A stretch of DNA of 64,000 bases from an uncultured Actinomycetes bacterium (GCA_903896045.1 CAITWD010000023.1:1-64000); one strand, 5' to 3'. Positions 32,500 through 41,499 are shown, counted from the first letter of the stretch. The notes: a model not told the origin generated them from the letters alone. A program made the numbers and translations.

Positions 32500-34040
32500 C
32501 GGGCATCCCCGCGGTGCACGTGTCTGCGACAACCTCCGATAATGTGGCGTGGCTGCTCGTCGATCGTGTGGCGATGACCCATCCGCGTCGTACTGCCGTG
32601 ATGTTTGAAGGCGGCCGTTGGACGATCTCAGAGCTCTATGTCCAGAGTGTGCATTTTGCAGGAGCGCTTGCGGACCGCGGAGTTGGGCGAGGCGATACGG
32701 TCGTCGTGCACGCAGAGGATGGTCCGGATTGGATCGCGGCGTTCCTTGGAGTGGTCCGACGTGGCGCGATTGCGGCCCTCGTGGGTCCTGGGGTCGACGG
32801 CCTGCGATTGCATGACATGGTGATGCGGGCGAACCCCCGAATCGTGATTTCGGGCGCGCCGCGTATTTCTGACGACATCCCGCAAATCTCACTTGAGGGG
32901 CTTGCGGCCTGCGCGCGTGAACATCTTCGCGATCCCGGATTGTGCGCGGTGATGCCGTATGACCCGTGCTACATGTTGATGACCTCTGGTTCGACCGGCG
33001 CATCGAAATGGGTGCTTCATCGGCATCGCGATATTTCCGGGTGTCTGGCGACCTATGGGCGACGTGTCATGAAATTGCATCCCGGAGACGTGGTGTGGTC
33101 GGTGGCTGCGCTTGCCACCAGCTACGGGCTGGGCAACAGCATGTACTTCCCCATTGGACTCGGTGCGGCCGCATGGTTGGAGACGCGAAGCCGTGACCCC
33201 GAGCGGTGTGCACTCGTCTGCCGAGATCATGGCGTGAATGTGATTGCGGGGGTGCCGACATGGTGGGCCCGACTTGCCCGTCATGTGCGCGAGGGGCGCA
33301 TCGATCCGATGTCGTTTGCGCATGTGCGTCTCGCCCTGTCCGCGGGAGAGCATCTCGATGGCAAGGTATGGGAGGCGGTCCGGGCAGCGACCGGGATGAG
33401 AATCGTTAATTCACTTGGATCCTCTGAGGCGACCAATCTGTACACCTCGGATCGTGTTGGCCACCCGACTCCGGGGAACGCCGGCTGGGTTGTCCCCGGC
33501 TATCAGCTGCGGATTGTGCCCGTCGATGGAGTTGATGCGCCGGCGGGCCAGCTCTTGGTACGCGGCCCAACCGTAATGGCGGGGTACTACGGCGATCACG
33601 AGGCAACCGATCGTGCCGTGGTTGACGGATGGCTCCACACGGGTGACGTTGTCGAACCACTCAGCAATGGGAGCATCAAGGTGCTTGGGCGGGTTGGTGA
33701 TCGGATCAAAATTGGCGCGACTTGGATCGATCCTGCGCGTCTCGAGCGATTGCTGTTGGACGTGGCTGGGGTGTCTGGCGCGGTGTGCATGTCAGTGACA
33801 GACGATGATGGTGTGCCCCGATTGGTGGCAATTGTGAGCGCCGCAAATCGGGACGTCGAGGTTCGGGCACGCATTGATGCGTTGGTCGGCACATTCCCGA
33901 AGCCAGAGCATCCGCGCGCACTCGTAGTGATTGCGCAGATGCCGGTCACCGCATCAGGGAAGGTTGATCGCACACAACTGCTCGATCGTGCACGCGCAGC
34001 ACTGCGTGCACCGACACACAGGGTGCCTCATGTCGCATAA
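32496..34040 (+). CDS. AMP-forming acyl-CoA ligase, benzoate-CoA-ligase-like
   Basis: 514 residues from ATG 32496. Adenylation motifs: LMTSGSTGASKWVLH (P-loop, A3), SLGSSEATNLY (A5), GWLHTGDVV (A7), GRVGDRIKIGATWIDPARLE (A8) and PVTASGKVDR with the catalytic Lys (A10). The segment after A5, DRVGHPTPGNAGWVVPGYQL, resembles benzoate-CoA and related aryl/alicyclic ligases rather than long-chain fatty-acid ligases. It activates a carboxylic acid with ATP and CoA; the exact acid cannot be read. It overlaps the thioesterase gene by 11 bases. Confidence 0.83.
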   Translation: MTGIPAVHVSATTSDNVAWLLVDRVAMTHPRRTAVMFEGGRWTISELYVQSVHFAGALADRGVGRGDTVVVHAEDGPDWIAAFLGVVRRGAIAALVGPGVDGLRLHDMVMRANPRIVISGAPRISDDIPQISLEGLAACAREHLRDPGLCAVMPYDPCYMLMTSGSTGASKWVLHRHRDISGCLATYGRRVMKLHPGDVVWSVAALATSYGLGNSMYFPIGLGAAAWLETRSRDPERCALVCRDHGVNVIAGVPTWWARLARHVREGRIDPMSFAHVRLALSAGEHLDGKVWEAVRAATGMRIVNSLGSSEATNLYTSDRVGHPTPGNAGWVVPGYQLRIVPVDGVDAPAGQLLVRGPTVMAGYYGDHEATDRAVVDGWLHTGDVVEPLSNGSIKVLGRVGDRIKIGATWIDPARLERLLLDVAGVSGAVCMSVTDDDGVPRLVAIVSAANRDVEVRARIDALVGTFPKPEHPRALVVIAQMPVTASGKVDRTQLLDRARAALRAPTHRVPHVA

Positions 34041-34446
34041 CGGATTGAGCCCCGATGTGCTCGACCGCTGGAATGCCTGCGGGTATTACGAGCTGGTGGG
34101 GATGCGGGTCACCCACGCCGATGCAGCTGGCAGCGCGTTCACACTCGAGGTGACCCCTGGGCATACGCAGCTCTATGGGACGGCACACGGAGGAGTGCTC
34201 GCCGGAATGCTTGATGCGGCGATGGCGTTGGCGATTCTGGCGCAGATCCCTGACAACGAGGGCTGCGCAACCATTGAGATGAAGGTGAATTTCACTGCAC
34301 CCGGCAATGTGGGCGCACTTGCTGGTACCGGCGAGGTGATTGCAATTGGTCGTCGCGTTGCAGTTGCTCGCGCAGAGATTCGGGATCCCGCAGATCGCCT
34401 GGTGGCGGTCGCGCAGGGCACCTTTCAGCGCTTTACACAAGGATGA
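34030..34446 (+). CDS. PaaI-family hotdog thioesterase
   Basis: 138 residues from ATG 34030, inside the end of the ligase gene. Hotdog fold with the catalytic signature YGTAHGGVLAGMLDAAM (HGG and the acidic Asp) and the strand IEMKVNFTAPG. Such enzymes hydrolyse aryl- or acyl-CoA esters, releasing CoA from dead-end products. The frame extends back to 33931 within the ligase but the family start matches 34030. It overlaps the SDR gene by 4 bases. Confidence 0.88.
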   Translation: MSHNGLSPDVLDRWNACGYYELVGMRVTHADAAGSAFTLEVTPGHTQLYGTAHGGVLAGMLDAAMALAILAQIPDNEGCATIEMKVNFTAPGNVGALAGTGEVIAIGRRVAVARAEIRDPADRLVAVAQGTFQRFTQG

Positions 34447-35207
34447 TCATGAGTGATCTGACGCGGTTAGATGGGCAGGTGGCGGTGATTACCGGGGCTG
34501 CCGGTGGCATGGGGGCGGCGATTGCCAAAGTGCTCAAAGAACGTGGTGCGCACGTGGTGTTGACCGATCGCGACCCGGCGGTACTTGGTGTTGCTGCCGA
34601 GCATGGACCTGACACCCTTGCCTTGATTCACGATGTGACGGACCTGCATTCGAGCATTGATGTGGTTGAGGCAACGCTTGCCCAGTTTGGGCACCTCGAT
34701 ATCTGGATCAACAATGCGGGTTGGGATCGACCGGCACTGTTTGCCGACAGCGACCCCGATGATTGGATGGCGGTTGTGCAGATCAATTATCTGGGGGTCA
34801 TCTGCGGCTGCCGTGCTGCACTCGGTGCGCTACGGGAGGCGCCCAATGGTGGCACCATCGTCTCGATTGCCTCAGATACCGCCCGCGTCGGAGGGTGGGG
34901 CGAGGCGGTGTATGCCGGTGCCAAAGCGGGGGTCGTTGCCTTTTCAAAGTCCCTTGCGCGTGAACTTGCACGCGATGGGATTCGCGTCAACTGCGTGTCA
35001 CCATCGGTGACCGAGACCGCCTTTCACGATCGGCTTTTAGAAGATCCCGTTGGCGCACGCATCGTCGTCGGAGCAATCAAGTCGACTCCAATGCGTCGCG
35101 CAGGTCAGCCGGGCGAGATTGCAGAGGCAGTTGCCTTTTTGGCATCCCCTGCGGCAGGCTTTATCACCGGTCAGGTCCTATCGGTCAATGGTGGGGTAGT
35201 CATGTAA
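34443..35207 (+). CDS. SDR oxidoreductase (FabG/BadH-like)
   Basis: 254 residues. Rossmann motif TGAAGGMGAAI, the NNAG strand (WINNAGWDRP), catalytic Ser in SIASDTARVGG, and YAGAKAG (YxxxK); the C-terminus has TGQVLSVNGG as in 3-oxoacyl-ACP reductases and 2-hydroxyacyl-CoA dehydrogenases. Coupled by ATGA to the thioesterase. With an aryl/alicyclic acyl-CoA ligase and a thioesterase in one operon, oxidation of a hydroxyacyl-CoA intermediate is a reasonable inference. Its 3' end overlaps the convergent HAD gene by 30 bases. Confidence 0.87.
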   Translation: MIMSDLTRLDGQVAVITGAAGGMGAAIAKVLKERGAHVVLTDRDPAVLGVAAEHGPDTLALIHDVTDLHSSIDVVEATLAQFGHLDIWINNAGWDRPALFADSDPDDWMAVVQINYLGVICGCRAALGALREAPNGGTIVSIASDTARVGGWGEAVYAGAKAGVVAFSKSLARELARDGIRVNCVSPSVTETAFHDRLLEDPVGARIVVGAIKSTPMRRAGQPGEIAEAVAFLASPAAGFITGQVLSVNGGVVM

Positions 35208-35891
35208 TCCCGACGATGGTGCGGTATTTACCGATCGCGTGTGCAGCGCGTCGTCGGGCGTGACCAGGCCCAGTCGCTCATCGATGCGCCGGATCCAATC
35301 TCGATCATCATGGGCTTGTAGCGTTGAGATGCCGTGTTGCTCAGCGCGCCTGAGTGCCTGTGAGCGATCATCGACATAGAGCACGCGATTGGGGACTGAG
35401 CCCAAGTGGGTGAGTTGTGCAAACGCGCGCGGATCGGGTTTGACGAGGCCCGTTGCACTCGAAATCAACAATGGATCAAAGAGCTCGGTAATTCCTTCGC
35501 GATCGAAGACGGGCAAAATCCATTCGGTGCGCTGATTTGACAACACCCCAACCGGGACAACCTGTGCCCACCGCCGCACTTGGGCGACATCGCCGAGTGG
35601 GCGCAACATGGTGGTGGTCATCTCTGTCTGCCACCGCGCCCGTGCTCCGGGTATGCCCGCAAAATCGGTGAACGTCTCCCAGAATTCCCCAAGAGAGATG
35701 GCGCCACTCCAAAACGGCTCGAAGAGGCGGGTATTAAAAAACCGCCACAGCTGTTGTTCGCTGCGCCCCGACAATTCGACCAGCTGAGCGATGACCTGTG
35801 GCATTGCTGACGGCAGGATGACGCCGCCGATATCCAAAATCAGATGTTCAATCGGGGGGGCGGGCGAGGATGTGGGTGCATCGGATGCCAT
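35178..35891 (-). CDS. HAD-family hydrolase (HAD-IA-like)
   Basis: 237 residues from ATG 35891. Motif I is LDIGGVIL, where the nucleophile Asp is kept but the usual acid two residues later is Gly, as in part of the HAD-IA subfamily; motif II is the Ser in GVLSNQ, motif III Lys in GLVKPDPRAF, motif IV YVDDR. A helical cap (about 45-110) contains the LWRFFNTRLFEPFWSG stretch. It likely dephosphorylates a small metabolite, or dehalogenates. A TACACT box lies 9 bases upstream. The tail overlaps the SDR gene. Confidence 0.87.
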   Translation of the reverse strand: MASDAPTSSPAPPIEHLILDIGGVILPSAMPQVIAQLVELSGRSEQQLWRFFNTRLFEPFWSGAISLGEFWETFTDFAGIPGARARWQTEMTTTMLRPLGDVAQVRRWAQVVPVGVLSNQRTEWILPVFDREGITELFDPLLISSATGLVKPDPRAFAQLTHLGSVPNRVLYVDDRSQALRRAEQHGISTLQAHDDRDWIRRIDERLGLVTPDDALHTRSVNTAPSSGLHDYPTIDR

Positions 35892-35924
35892 GGGGCTTTC
35901 AGTGTATGCCGCCTCGCCGATGAT

Positions 35925-35930
35925 TAGACT
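35925..35930 (+). promoter_or_regulatory. -10 box for leaderless CapA-like gene
   Basis: TAGACT ends 7 bases before ATG 35938. Transcription would begin at the start codon. There is no Shine-Dalgarno and no recognisable -35. Confidence 0.55.
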
Positions 35931-35937
35931 CACCGCG

Positions 35938-37131
35938 ATGCCACGAAATCACTCTGGCCGCCCACACCGCCGGTTGTCTGCGCACCAAAGGTGGGCATCA
36001 CGTGCCGGGATTACCCTCCTGTGCTGTGTGGTTGCAGCGGTCATCGCCGCCCATTTTGTGGGCGCCCACGATGATCGTGTTGCCGCGCATGTTGCGGTGG
36101 CGGACTCCGTGCACAGCGCGTTTCCGCCGACCGCACCGCCACTCGTACCCCCTCCATCGACGACTCATCCGCGGCGCATCACCATTGCCGCTGTGGGCGA
36201 CATCATGATGGGGTCGCCCCAATTTGGATTACCGCCGAACAATGGCGCGGCACTGTTCTCCTCGGTGCGTCGCGATCTTGTGGCACAAGTGGTCGTCGGC
36301 AATCTGGAGGGGACACTGACGCTGGGTGGCCCTGCAAAGTGCGGCTCGGTGCTGGTTGCGACCTGTTACGCATTTCGCAGCCCACCCAGGTATGCCAGAA
36401 ATCTTCGGCGCGCCGGGTTCACCGTCATGAACCAGGCAAATAATCATGCCAATGACTTCGGAGCTGTCGGTCAAGCGTCGACGCGGACTGCCTTGCGGGG
36501 AGTTGGTATTGCCGAGACCGGTCTCGCGGGCCAGTTTGCGACCGTGCGAGTGAACGGGATTCGTGTTGCGATTCTGGGGTTTGCGCCGTACGCCTGGGCG
36601 AATCGTTCGGATCTGCTGGCGGATGTGCGCGCCATGGTGAGGCGTGCTGCGGCGCGGGCAGATGTGGTGGTGGTCAATGTCCATGCGGGTGCTGAGGGTC
36701 GAGGCGCACAGCATGTCCATCCGGGGACCGAGTATTACTTGGGCGAAAATCGCGGAGATGTGGTCGCGTTTAGCCAGACGGCAATCGATGCGGGTGCCGA
36801 TCTTGTGGTGGGGAGCGGTCCGCACGTGCTGCGAGGAATGGCCTTTTATCACCACCGCTTGATCGCCTTTAGTATGGGAAATTTCGTGGGCTATCGCGGC
36901 TTTGGGCTGGGGGGAGTGCTCAGCGAAAGCGGCATTCTTCGGGTCACCCTCACCAGCGATGGCGCCTTTGACTCGGGGCGGTTTATCTCTGTGGGCCTCG
37001 ATGGGCTCGGCGTGCCGTCACCCGGGGGTTCATCGCGTGCAACGGTTGCGACACTGTCCCGCCATGATTTTGGTGCGCGCGCTGCGCGCGTTCTTGTAGA
37101 TGGCCGCATCCTGCCACCACGCACACCGTAG
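35938..37131 (+). CDS. CapA-like metallophosphatase, secreted
   Basis: 397 residues. A basic N-terminus and a hydrophobic segment (about 22-42) form a signal or anchor, followed by a Pro-rich linker. The PGA_cap domain (about 80-350) has IAAVGDIMMGS, VGNLEGTLT, NQANNHANDFG, VVNVHAGAE and GADLVVGSGPHVLRG, then FSMGNFVGYRG. The family is related to calcineurin-type phosphoesterases and includes poly-gamma-glutamate capsule proteins; most members lack a proven substrate. There are no capB/capC genes here, so capsule formation is not supported. The start at 35938 is set by the -10 box 7 bases upstream. Confidence 0.88.
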   Translation: MPRNHSGRPHRRLSAHQRWASRAGITLLCCVVAAVIAAHFVGAHDDRVAAHVAVADSVHSAFPPTAPPLVPPPSTTHPRRITIAAVGDIMMGSPQFGLPPNNGAALFSSVRRDLVAQVVVGNLEGTLTLGGPAKCGSVLVATCYAFRSPPRYARNLRRAGFTVMNQANNHANDFGAVGQASTRTALRGVGIAETGLAGQFATVRVNGIRVAILGFAPYAWANRSDLLADVRAMVRRAAARADVVVVNVHAGAEGRGAQHVHPGTEYYLGENRGDVVAFSQTAIDAGADLVVGSGPHVLRGMAFYHHRLIAFSMGNFVGYRGFGLGGVLSESGILRVTLTSDGAFDSGRFISVGLDGLGVPSPGGSSRATVATLSRHDFGARAARVLVDGRILPPRTP

Positions 37132-37155
37132 GTGCCCGTGCCACCGAAGATGATT

Positions 37156-37161
37156 TAGGCT
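37156..37161 (+). promoter_or_regulatory. -10 box for leaderless alpha/beta hydrolase gene
   Basis: TAGGCT ends 7 bases before ATG 37169, matching the spacing seen at the CapA-like gene and others. No Shine-Dalgarno present. Confidence 0.55.
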
Positions 37162-37168
37162 ACCTCCG

Positions 37169-38029
37169 ATGCGACGACTGTCTGTAGGCACACTCAGGCT
37201 TGCAATCCGTGAATCAGGATCCGGGGAACCCGTGCTCTTTCTCCATGGATTCCCCGAGCTTTCATATTCGTGGCGCCACCAGCTTGATCCGATTGCGGAC
37301 GCGGGTTTTTGGGCGATCGCGCCAGATTTGCGTGGGTGCGGTGATTCAGATCGCCCAGAGGATGTTGCCGCCTACGGCATTGGCGCACTCATTGCTGATG
37401 TCGTCGGTCTGTTGGATGCGCTCGAGGTGGAACGCGCGCACCTTGTCGGCCATGACTGGGGCGGCGGCATTGCGTGGGCGACAACCGCGTTGCACCCAGA
37501 TCGGGTCTCGTCGCTGGCCATTTTGAATGCTCCGCATCCTGTGGCATCGGCAGAGGCGCGGCGTGATGATGCCGCGCAGCGCGCAATGAGCTGGTACATG
37601 CTGCTGTTTCAATTTGTCGGCGTCGCCGAGAGTTGGCTCTCGCGCAATGACTTCGCCAACTTTCGCGAAATGCTTTTTGACAATGCCGCGCCGGGCACAT
37701 TCACCGACGATGACATCGCCGTCTATTTGGACGCCTATCGCCGGGATGGCGCATTGACTGCGGCATTGAATTATTACCGCGCGAATATGCCTGCCGCAGC
37801 ATGGCTGCGAGATCCACCCCAATTACCTGACATCACGACTCCCACATTGGTGGTGTGGGGCGATGGGGATACCTATTTGGGATCCCGTCTCCGCGATCGC
37901 TCGGTCGAAAAGGTGACCGGCCCTGTCGAGGTGATCACACTTACTGGTGTGAGCCACTGGGTGCAACAAGAAGCACCCGATGCGGTAAATCGTGCGCTGA
38001 TTGAGTGGCTGGGCGCACACCGACACTGA
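37169..38029 (+). CDS. Alpha/beta hydrolase, epoxide-hydrolase-like
   Basis: 286 residues. Oxyanion motif FLHGFPELSYSW, DLRGCGDSDRP, and the nucleophile elbow GHDWGGG in which the nucleophile is Asp, as in epoxide hydrolases and haloalkane dehalogenases. The catalytic His is in VSHWVQQEAP and a supporting acid is likely in WGDGDTYLG. A cap region (about 135-215) contains Tyr residues that could polarise an epoxide (AVYLDAYRRDG; NYYRANMP). Epoxide hydrolysis is more likely than dehalogenation, but substrate cannot be read. It converges with the LytR_C gene, 18 bases apart. Confidence 0.88.
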   Translation: MRRLSVGTLRLAIRESGSGEPVLFLHGFPELSYSWRHQLDPIADAGFWAIAPDLRGCGDSDRPEDVAAYGIGALIADVVGLLDALEVERAHLVGHDWGGGIAWATTALHPDRVSSLAILNAPHPVASAEARRDDAAQRAMSWYMLLFQFVGVAESWLSRNDFANFREMLFDNAAPGTFTDDDIAVYLDAYRRDGALTAALNYYRANMPAAAWLRDPPQLPDITTPTLVVWGDGDTYLGSRLRDRSVEKVTGPVEVITLTGVSHWVQQEAPDAVNRALIEWLGAHRH

Positions 38030-38047
38030 CCGCGTGGTCGTGGGGGC

Positions 38048-38779
38048 TTATCGCGAGACGACAATCAGAATGGCTGCCGAACGAAGCGCTGTGGCGAGCG
38101 GACCAGTCGTCGGCGCGGCAAGCACCGTCTGGATTCCGATGTCATTGGCCAGGCGTTGCGCAACTGCCTGATTTCCCGGACGGTAGAACACCACCGGAGA
38201 GATGACGGTCGTGATGGGTATCGAGGTGACCGACTGCGGAAGAGTTGTCGTGCTGGCAGGCGTCGTTCCCGCCTGAGATGTCGTATCGGTGCCGGTACCG
38301 GTGGTGTTGCCAATCGGGACCGTTGTCATGGTCGTGATTGTCGGCAGCTGGCTGACATCAATTGTGAGGCTCGTGGTGATTGGGGTGGGATAGCCCGCCT
38401 GCACAATGGCGACTGCAAGCTGAATTGTGCTGTTTGCAACGGTTGTCGTATTCACGATCCCGATATGCACCTGGGCGCGCAAGGGGAGTGCTGCAGTGCT
38501 GGTGGACCGTGTCCCCATCCCTGTTGTTGCGGTGAGCTGTCGCATGTTCGCGGGGACTCGCGGCGTGATTGACTGCGGATTCAGCGTCGTACGATGCTGC
38601 CACCCGATTGCAAATCCGACTCCCAAACACACGAGTGCGAATACGGTTGCCGTGGCCTGTTTCGCGGTTGGCCGCCACGAGAGGTCGGGTCGATTCACAA
38701 CATTCTCAGTATCCGGCGGGTCATCACGCAGTGATGCTAGCGAGCCCTGTGCCGGGCATCCATCGATGACGGGTGGCAC
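38048..38779 (-). CDS. Single-pass protein with LytR C-terminal (LytR_C) domain
   Basis: 243 residues. A cytoplasmic N-terminus of about 40, a membrane helix (about 42-60, ATVFALVCLGVGFAIGW), then two segments that match LytR_C: VHIGIVNTTTVANSTIQLAV at about 107 and VVFYRPGNQAVAQRLAND at about 200, split by a Thr/Pro-rich linker. The LytR-CpsA-Psr catalytic domain is absent. Free LytR_C proteins occur in actinobacteria, probably in cell-wall polymer attachment or regulation. GTG 38779 is assumed; the next in-frame GTG (before NRPDLSW) is possible. Confidence 0.75.
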   Translation of the reverse strand: MPPVIDGCPAQGSLASLRDDPPDTENVVNRPDLSWRPTAKQATATVFALVCLGVGFAIGWQHRTTLNPQSITPRVPANMRQLTATTGMGTRSTSTAALPLRAQVHIGIVNTTTVANSTIQLAVAIVQAGYPTPITTSLTIDVSQLPTITTMTTVPIGNTTGTGTDTTSQAGTTPASTTTLPQSVTSIPITTVISPVVFYRPGNQAVAQRLANDIGIQTVLAAPTTGPLATALRSAAILIVVSR

Positions 38780-38882
38780 ACACCATGAGCCGATGAATTC
38801 GTGGTAACCTTGCCTCGGTCGCCGTTTGACGGCGGTCGCTCCGTGCAGATCTGACCTGAGCGCCCGTCACCGCCCGACCCGA

Positions 38883-38899
38883 TGCTTATCGTGTAAGCA
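38883..38899. promoter_or_regulatory. Inverted repeat upstream of the helicase gene
   Basis: TGCTTA-TCGTG-TAAGCA is a perfect 6-bp dyad with a 5-base centre, a few bases before the first possible start of the helicase gene. It could be a binding site; it could also overlap a -10 region (TATCGT). Statistical support is weak. Confidence 0.25.
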
Positions 38900-38904
38900 C
38901 TCGC

Positions 38905-41499
38905 TTGGCCATAACGCTTTGCCGCAGTACATGTGTGCGGCGAGCCTCGTCATTGGATGCCATCCGCCTGCGTCCCACCTCGAACCCGAGTACTCCGATT
39001 CTTCCCGCTGAAGCGCTTGCTGTCGCCGTCGAGGACGCGACGACGGCGTGGCCAGACGTCACCTTACGTCCGCATCAGATTGAGGCCCTCGATGACCTTG
39101 CCGCGCGACTGGCACACGGGGTGCGTCGTACATGGGTCGATTCCCCAACTGGGTCGGGAAAGACGGTGATGTTTTGCGCCCTCGCTGCCGCGCTCGGGGG
39201 TTCCGCATGCGTCTTGGTGCCGCGACGCAATCTCGCCGAACAAACCGTTGCCGGTTTTGCGCGTCACTTCCCATCGGTTGTGGTGCATGAGGACGGACCC
39301 GAGGCAATCGGTCGTCCGGGCGTGGCGATTTGCACCTATCAGGCAGCCCTGCGGCATGCGACGACAATTCGCTGGGACGAGGTCACGCTCCTGGTATGCG
39401 ATGAGGCCCATACCGCCTTGGGGGCACAGACACGTTTGATGCTTGATCGGGCGACGAATGCGGTCATCGTCGGTTTTACTGCCACCGGTCAAACCACGAC
39501 GGGGCATGTTGAGCAGATTTTTGGCCCCGTCGCGACAACGCTCGATCGGGCATCGGCAATCGAGCGCGGGATCCTGTGCCCATTGCGTTCGTTGCGTGTG
39601 GAGCGTGCCGTCGATCTCTCAGATGTCACACGGGTACGCGGAGACTTTGACCAGGGCAGTCTTGGTCGTGCACTCGACCGGGCCTTATGGCACACCGCGT
39701 GCGCAGATGTATGGGCCGAGCATTTCCAGCCATTGGGTCTTGCAGGCGTTGCGTATACCGCAACGGTGGCCCAGGCGCACAACTTGGCTGATGAACTTAT
39801 TCTCCGCGGCGTGAAAGCCGCCGCGGTGTCGGGCCAGACGCCCGCACGCGAGCTGCAAATGACACTCAAAAAATTTGGTGAAGGCTTCATCGACGTGCTC
39901 TGCAATGCGGACCTGTTGACCGAAGGTTGGGATGAGACGCGCGCCTCTGTGGTGATGCATCTTGCGCCAACGACCTCTGAGCGCGTCTTTGTCCAGCGAT
40001 TGGGCCGTGTGATGCGACCTGCGCCAGAAAAAGAAGCCGTGTCGGTGGAGTTCTTGCCGAAGGGCGATCTCATGGGTGTCAAGACCAGCCACGAGCTCTT
40101 TGGCATGGGTTGGTACAAGCCACTTGGTCGCGTTGCGGGACCACCCGACGCTGGCGATGAGCGTGGCAAGCTTGCACAGGCGGCCCGCCTGCTCGCAGAT
40201 CAAGCGGGCAACGTCGCGGAGCTCGTGAACCCCGGGGCAGATCCAATGCAGATCGCCGCTGGCTTTCGCAATGGTGGATGGCGCGACACCGATACCAGCC
40301 AATTGCGGGGCATTCTCATCGAAGAGTGGATTGAGGTCGCCTCGGCGGATGCAACCTGCATCGAAGTTGCCGAACACGTTGCCCGAGGAATCCCACCCGA
40401 GGGAGCGCTTGCGTGGTGGGGGTTGACGGGAGTCCTGGCCCGGACTGCACGCGATGGCATCGATCAACCGATGTGGCGAGAGTGGGCGATGGCGCTCTTG
40501 GTGCAGCCCGATTTGCGTATGTGGCTGACTGACGACGCCCCCCGGATCGTGCTCGATCATCTGCGGATGACTGCCCGGGAGCGGTTGCGGGCGCTGTGGT
40601 ATCACGCTGACCAGGCGGAAAAGTGGGATCGCATTACGGCACTTGAGCAACTCGGGCGTTCCGGTGATCGGCGCCGACGATGGACCGCACTTGATGAGGC
40701 GTCGTCGTGGGCACCCGCGTGGGCCTGGGATGTCTCACGTGGACTTGCCGAGGCGCATCGTCCGGGACGTAACCAAGAGGCAGCTCGGATTGCGGGATGG
40801 GAAGCACGGCACCTGATCGCCAACGGTGGCGAGATCAATTTGATCGCCTCATGGTTGCGCGCCGCGGGCGGCCCGCCACCGGATCCGATTGCCCCGGATG
40901 AGGATGCCATTGCAGGCTTGCGCTTAGGTCAGGTCGCTCGGCTGACCGTTGTACTGGGTCCGGGAGATGTCCCCACGCGCCCAGAGCACGTGCGTCTGGC
41001 GGCGCGTGCCGCAGCCGCTGCGGGGGGATGGGCGCACTTGCGTGGACTCCTTGATGCGCTTGATTTCTCGACTCCGGATGCACGTCGGGCACTTCGTGCT
41101 GCAGTTGGCGCGACCCAGCCAAAGGCACTGATGACCCGCCGCGGATGGAACGCGCTCAGGACCCGTTTCCCACGCCTGCCATCTGCAGAGGATATCGGGC
41201 TTGGCGATCCCCAGCGCCGGAGAGAATCATCGCCGGATGACCCCGCCAAACCGCGCCGGCGTCGCCGTCGACGATTGCATGCTGCGCCGTCGGCTGAGGG
41301 AGGAGTGGCACGTCCACCGGCAACTGCGGAGGGCACAACGGCACCAGAGGGCGGGACGACGGCAGCAGCAAGCCCAGACGGGGCCGCCGCCAATGTGAAT
41401 CGCCGCCGCCGCCGCCGTCGCCGCCGACCGCCTCGGGCGGGCGCGGGAGCGCCAGGCACAGAGGCTGGCGAGAGTTCACGGGCCACTCCGGAGGGGTAG
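38905..41499 (+). CDS. SF2 DEAD/DEAH-box helicase with Arg-rich tail
   Basis: Up to 864 residues. Helicase core: LRPHQIEALDDLA (Q-like region), Walker A DSPTGSGKTV, DEAH-type box VCDEAHTALG, motif III GFTATG, motif IV/V region DVLCNADLLTEGWDE and motif VI VQRLGRVMRP, as in ResIII/EcoEI-type and RadD-like helicases. The middle and C-terminal ~450 residues match nothing I recognise and are rich in Trp and Ala helices. The tail has two Arg blocks (PRRRRRRRL, NRRRRRRRRRPPR) in a Pro/Ala/Gly-rich stretch, presumably nucleic-acid binding. The start is uncertain: TTG 38905 and GTG 38935 precede ~30 unconvincing residues. No nuclease or methylase lies next to it. Confidence 0.82.
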   Translation: MAITLCRSTCVRRASSLDAIRLRPTSNPSTPILPAEALAVAVEDATTAWPDVTLRPHQIEALDDLAARLAHGVRRTWVDSPTGSGKTVMFCALAAALGGSACVLVPRRNLAEQTVAGFARHFPSVVVHEDGPEAIGRPGVAICTYQAALRHATTIRWDEVTLLVCDEAHTALGAQTRLMLDRATNAVIVGFTATGQTTTGHVEQIFGPVATTLDRASAIERGILCPLRSLRVERAVDLSDVTRVRGDFDQGSLGRALDRALWHTACADVWAEHFQPLGLAGVAYTATVAQAHNLADELILRGVKAAAVSGQTPARELQMTLKKFGEGFIDVLCNADLLTEGWDETRASVVMHLAPTTSERVFVQRLGRVMRPAPEKEAVSVEFLPKGDLMGVKTSHELFGMGWYKPLGRVAGPPDAGDERGKLAQAARLLADQAGNVAELVNPGADPMQIAAGFRNGGWRDTDTSQLRGILIEEWIEVASADATCIEVAEHVARGIPPEGALAWWGLTGVLARTARDGIDQPMWREWAMALLVQPDLRMWLTDDAPRIVLDHLRMTARERLRALWYHADQAEKWDRITALEQLGRSGDRRRRWTALDEASSWAPAWAWDVSRGLAEAHRPGRNQEAARIAGWEARHLIANGGEINLIASWLRAAGGPPPDPIAPDEDAIAGLRLGQVARLTVVLGPGDVPTRPEHVRLAARAAAAAGGWAHLRGLLDALDFSTPDARRALRAAVGATQPKALMTRRGWNALRTRFPRLPSAEDIGLGDPQRRRESSPDDPAKPRRRRRRRLHAAPSAEGGVARPPATAEGTTAPEGGTTAAASPDGAAANVNRRRRRRRRRPPRAGAGAPGTEAGESSRATPEG

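Noticed and set aside
35938-37131. Poly-gamma-glutamate capsule locus
   Set aside because: Only a CapA-like protein is present; capB and capC are missing.
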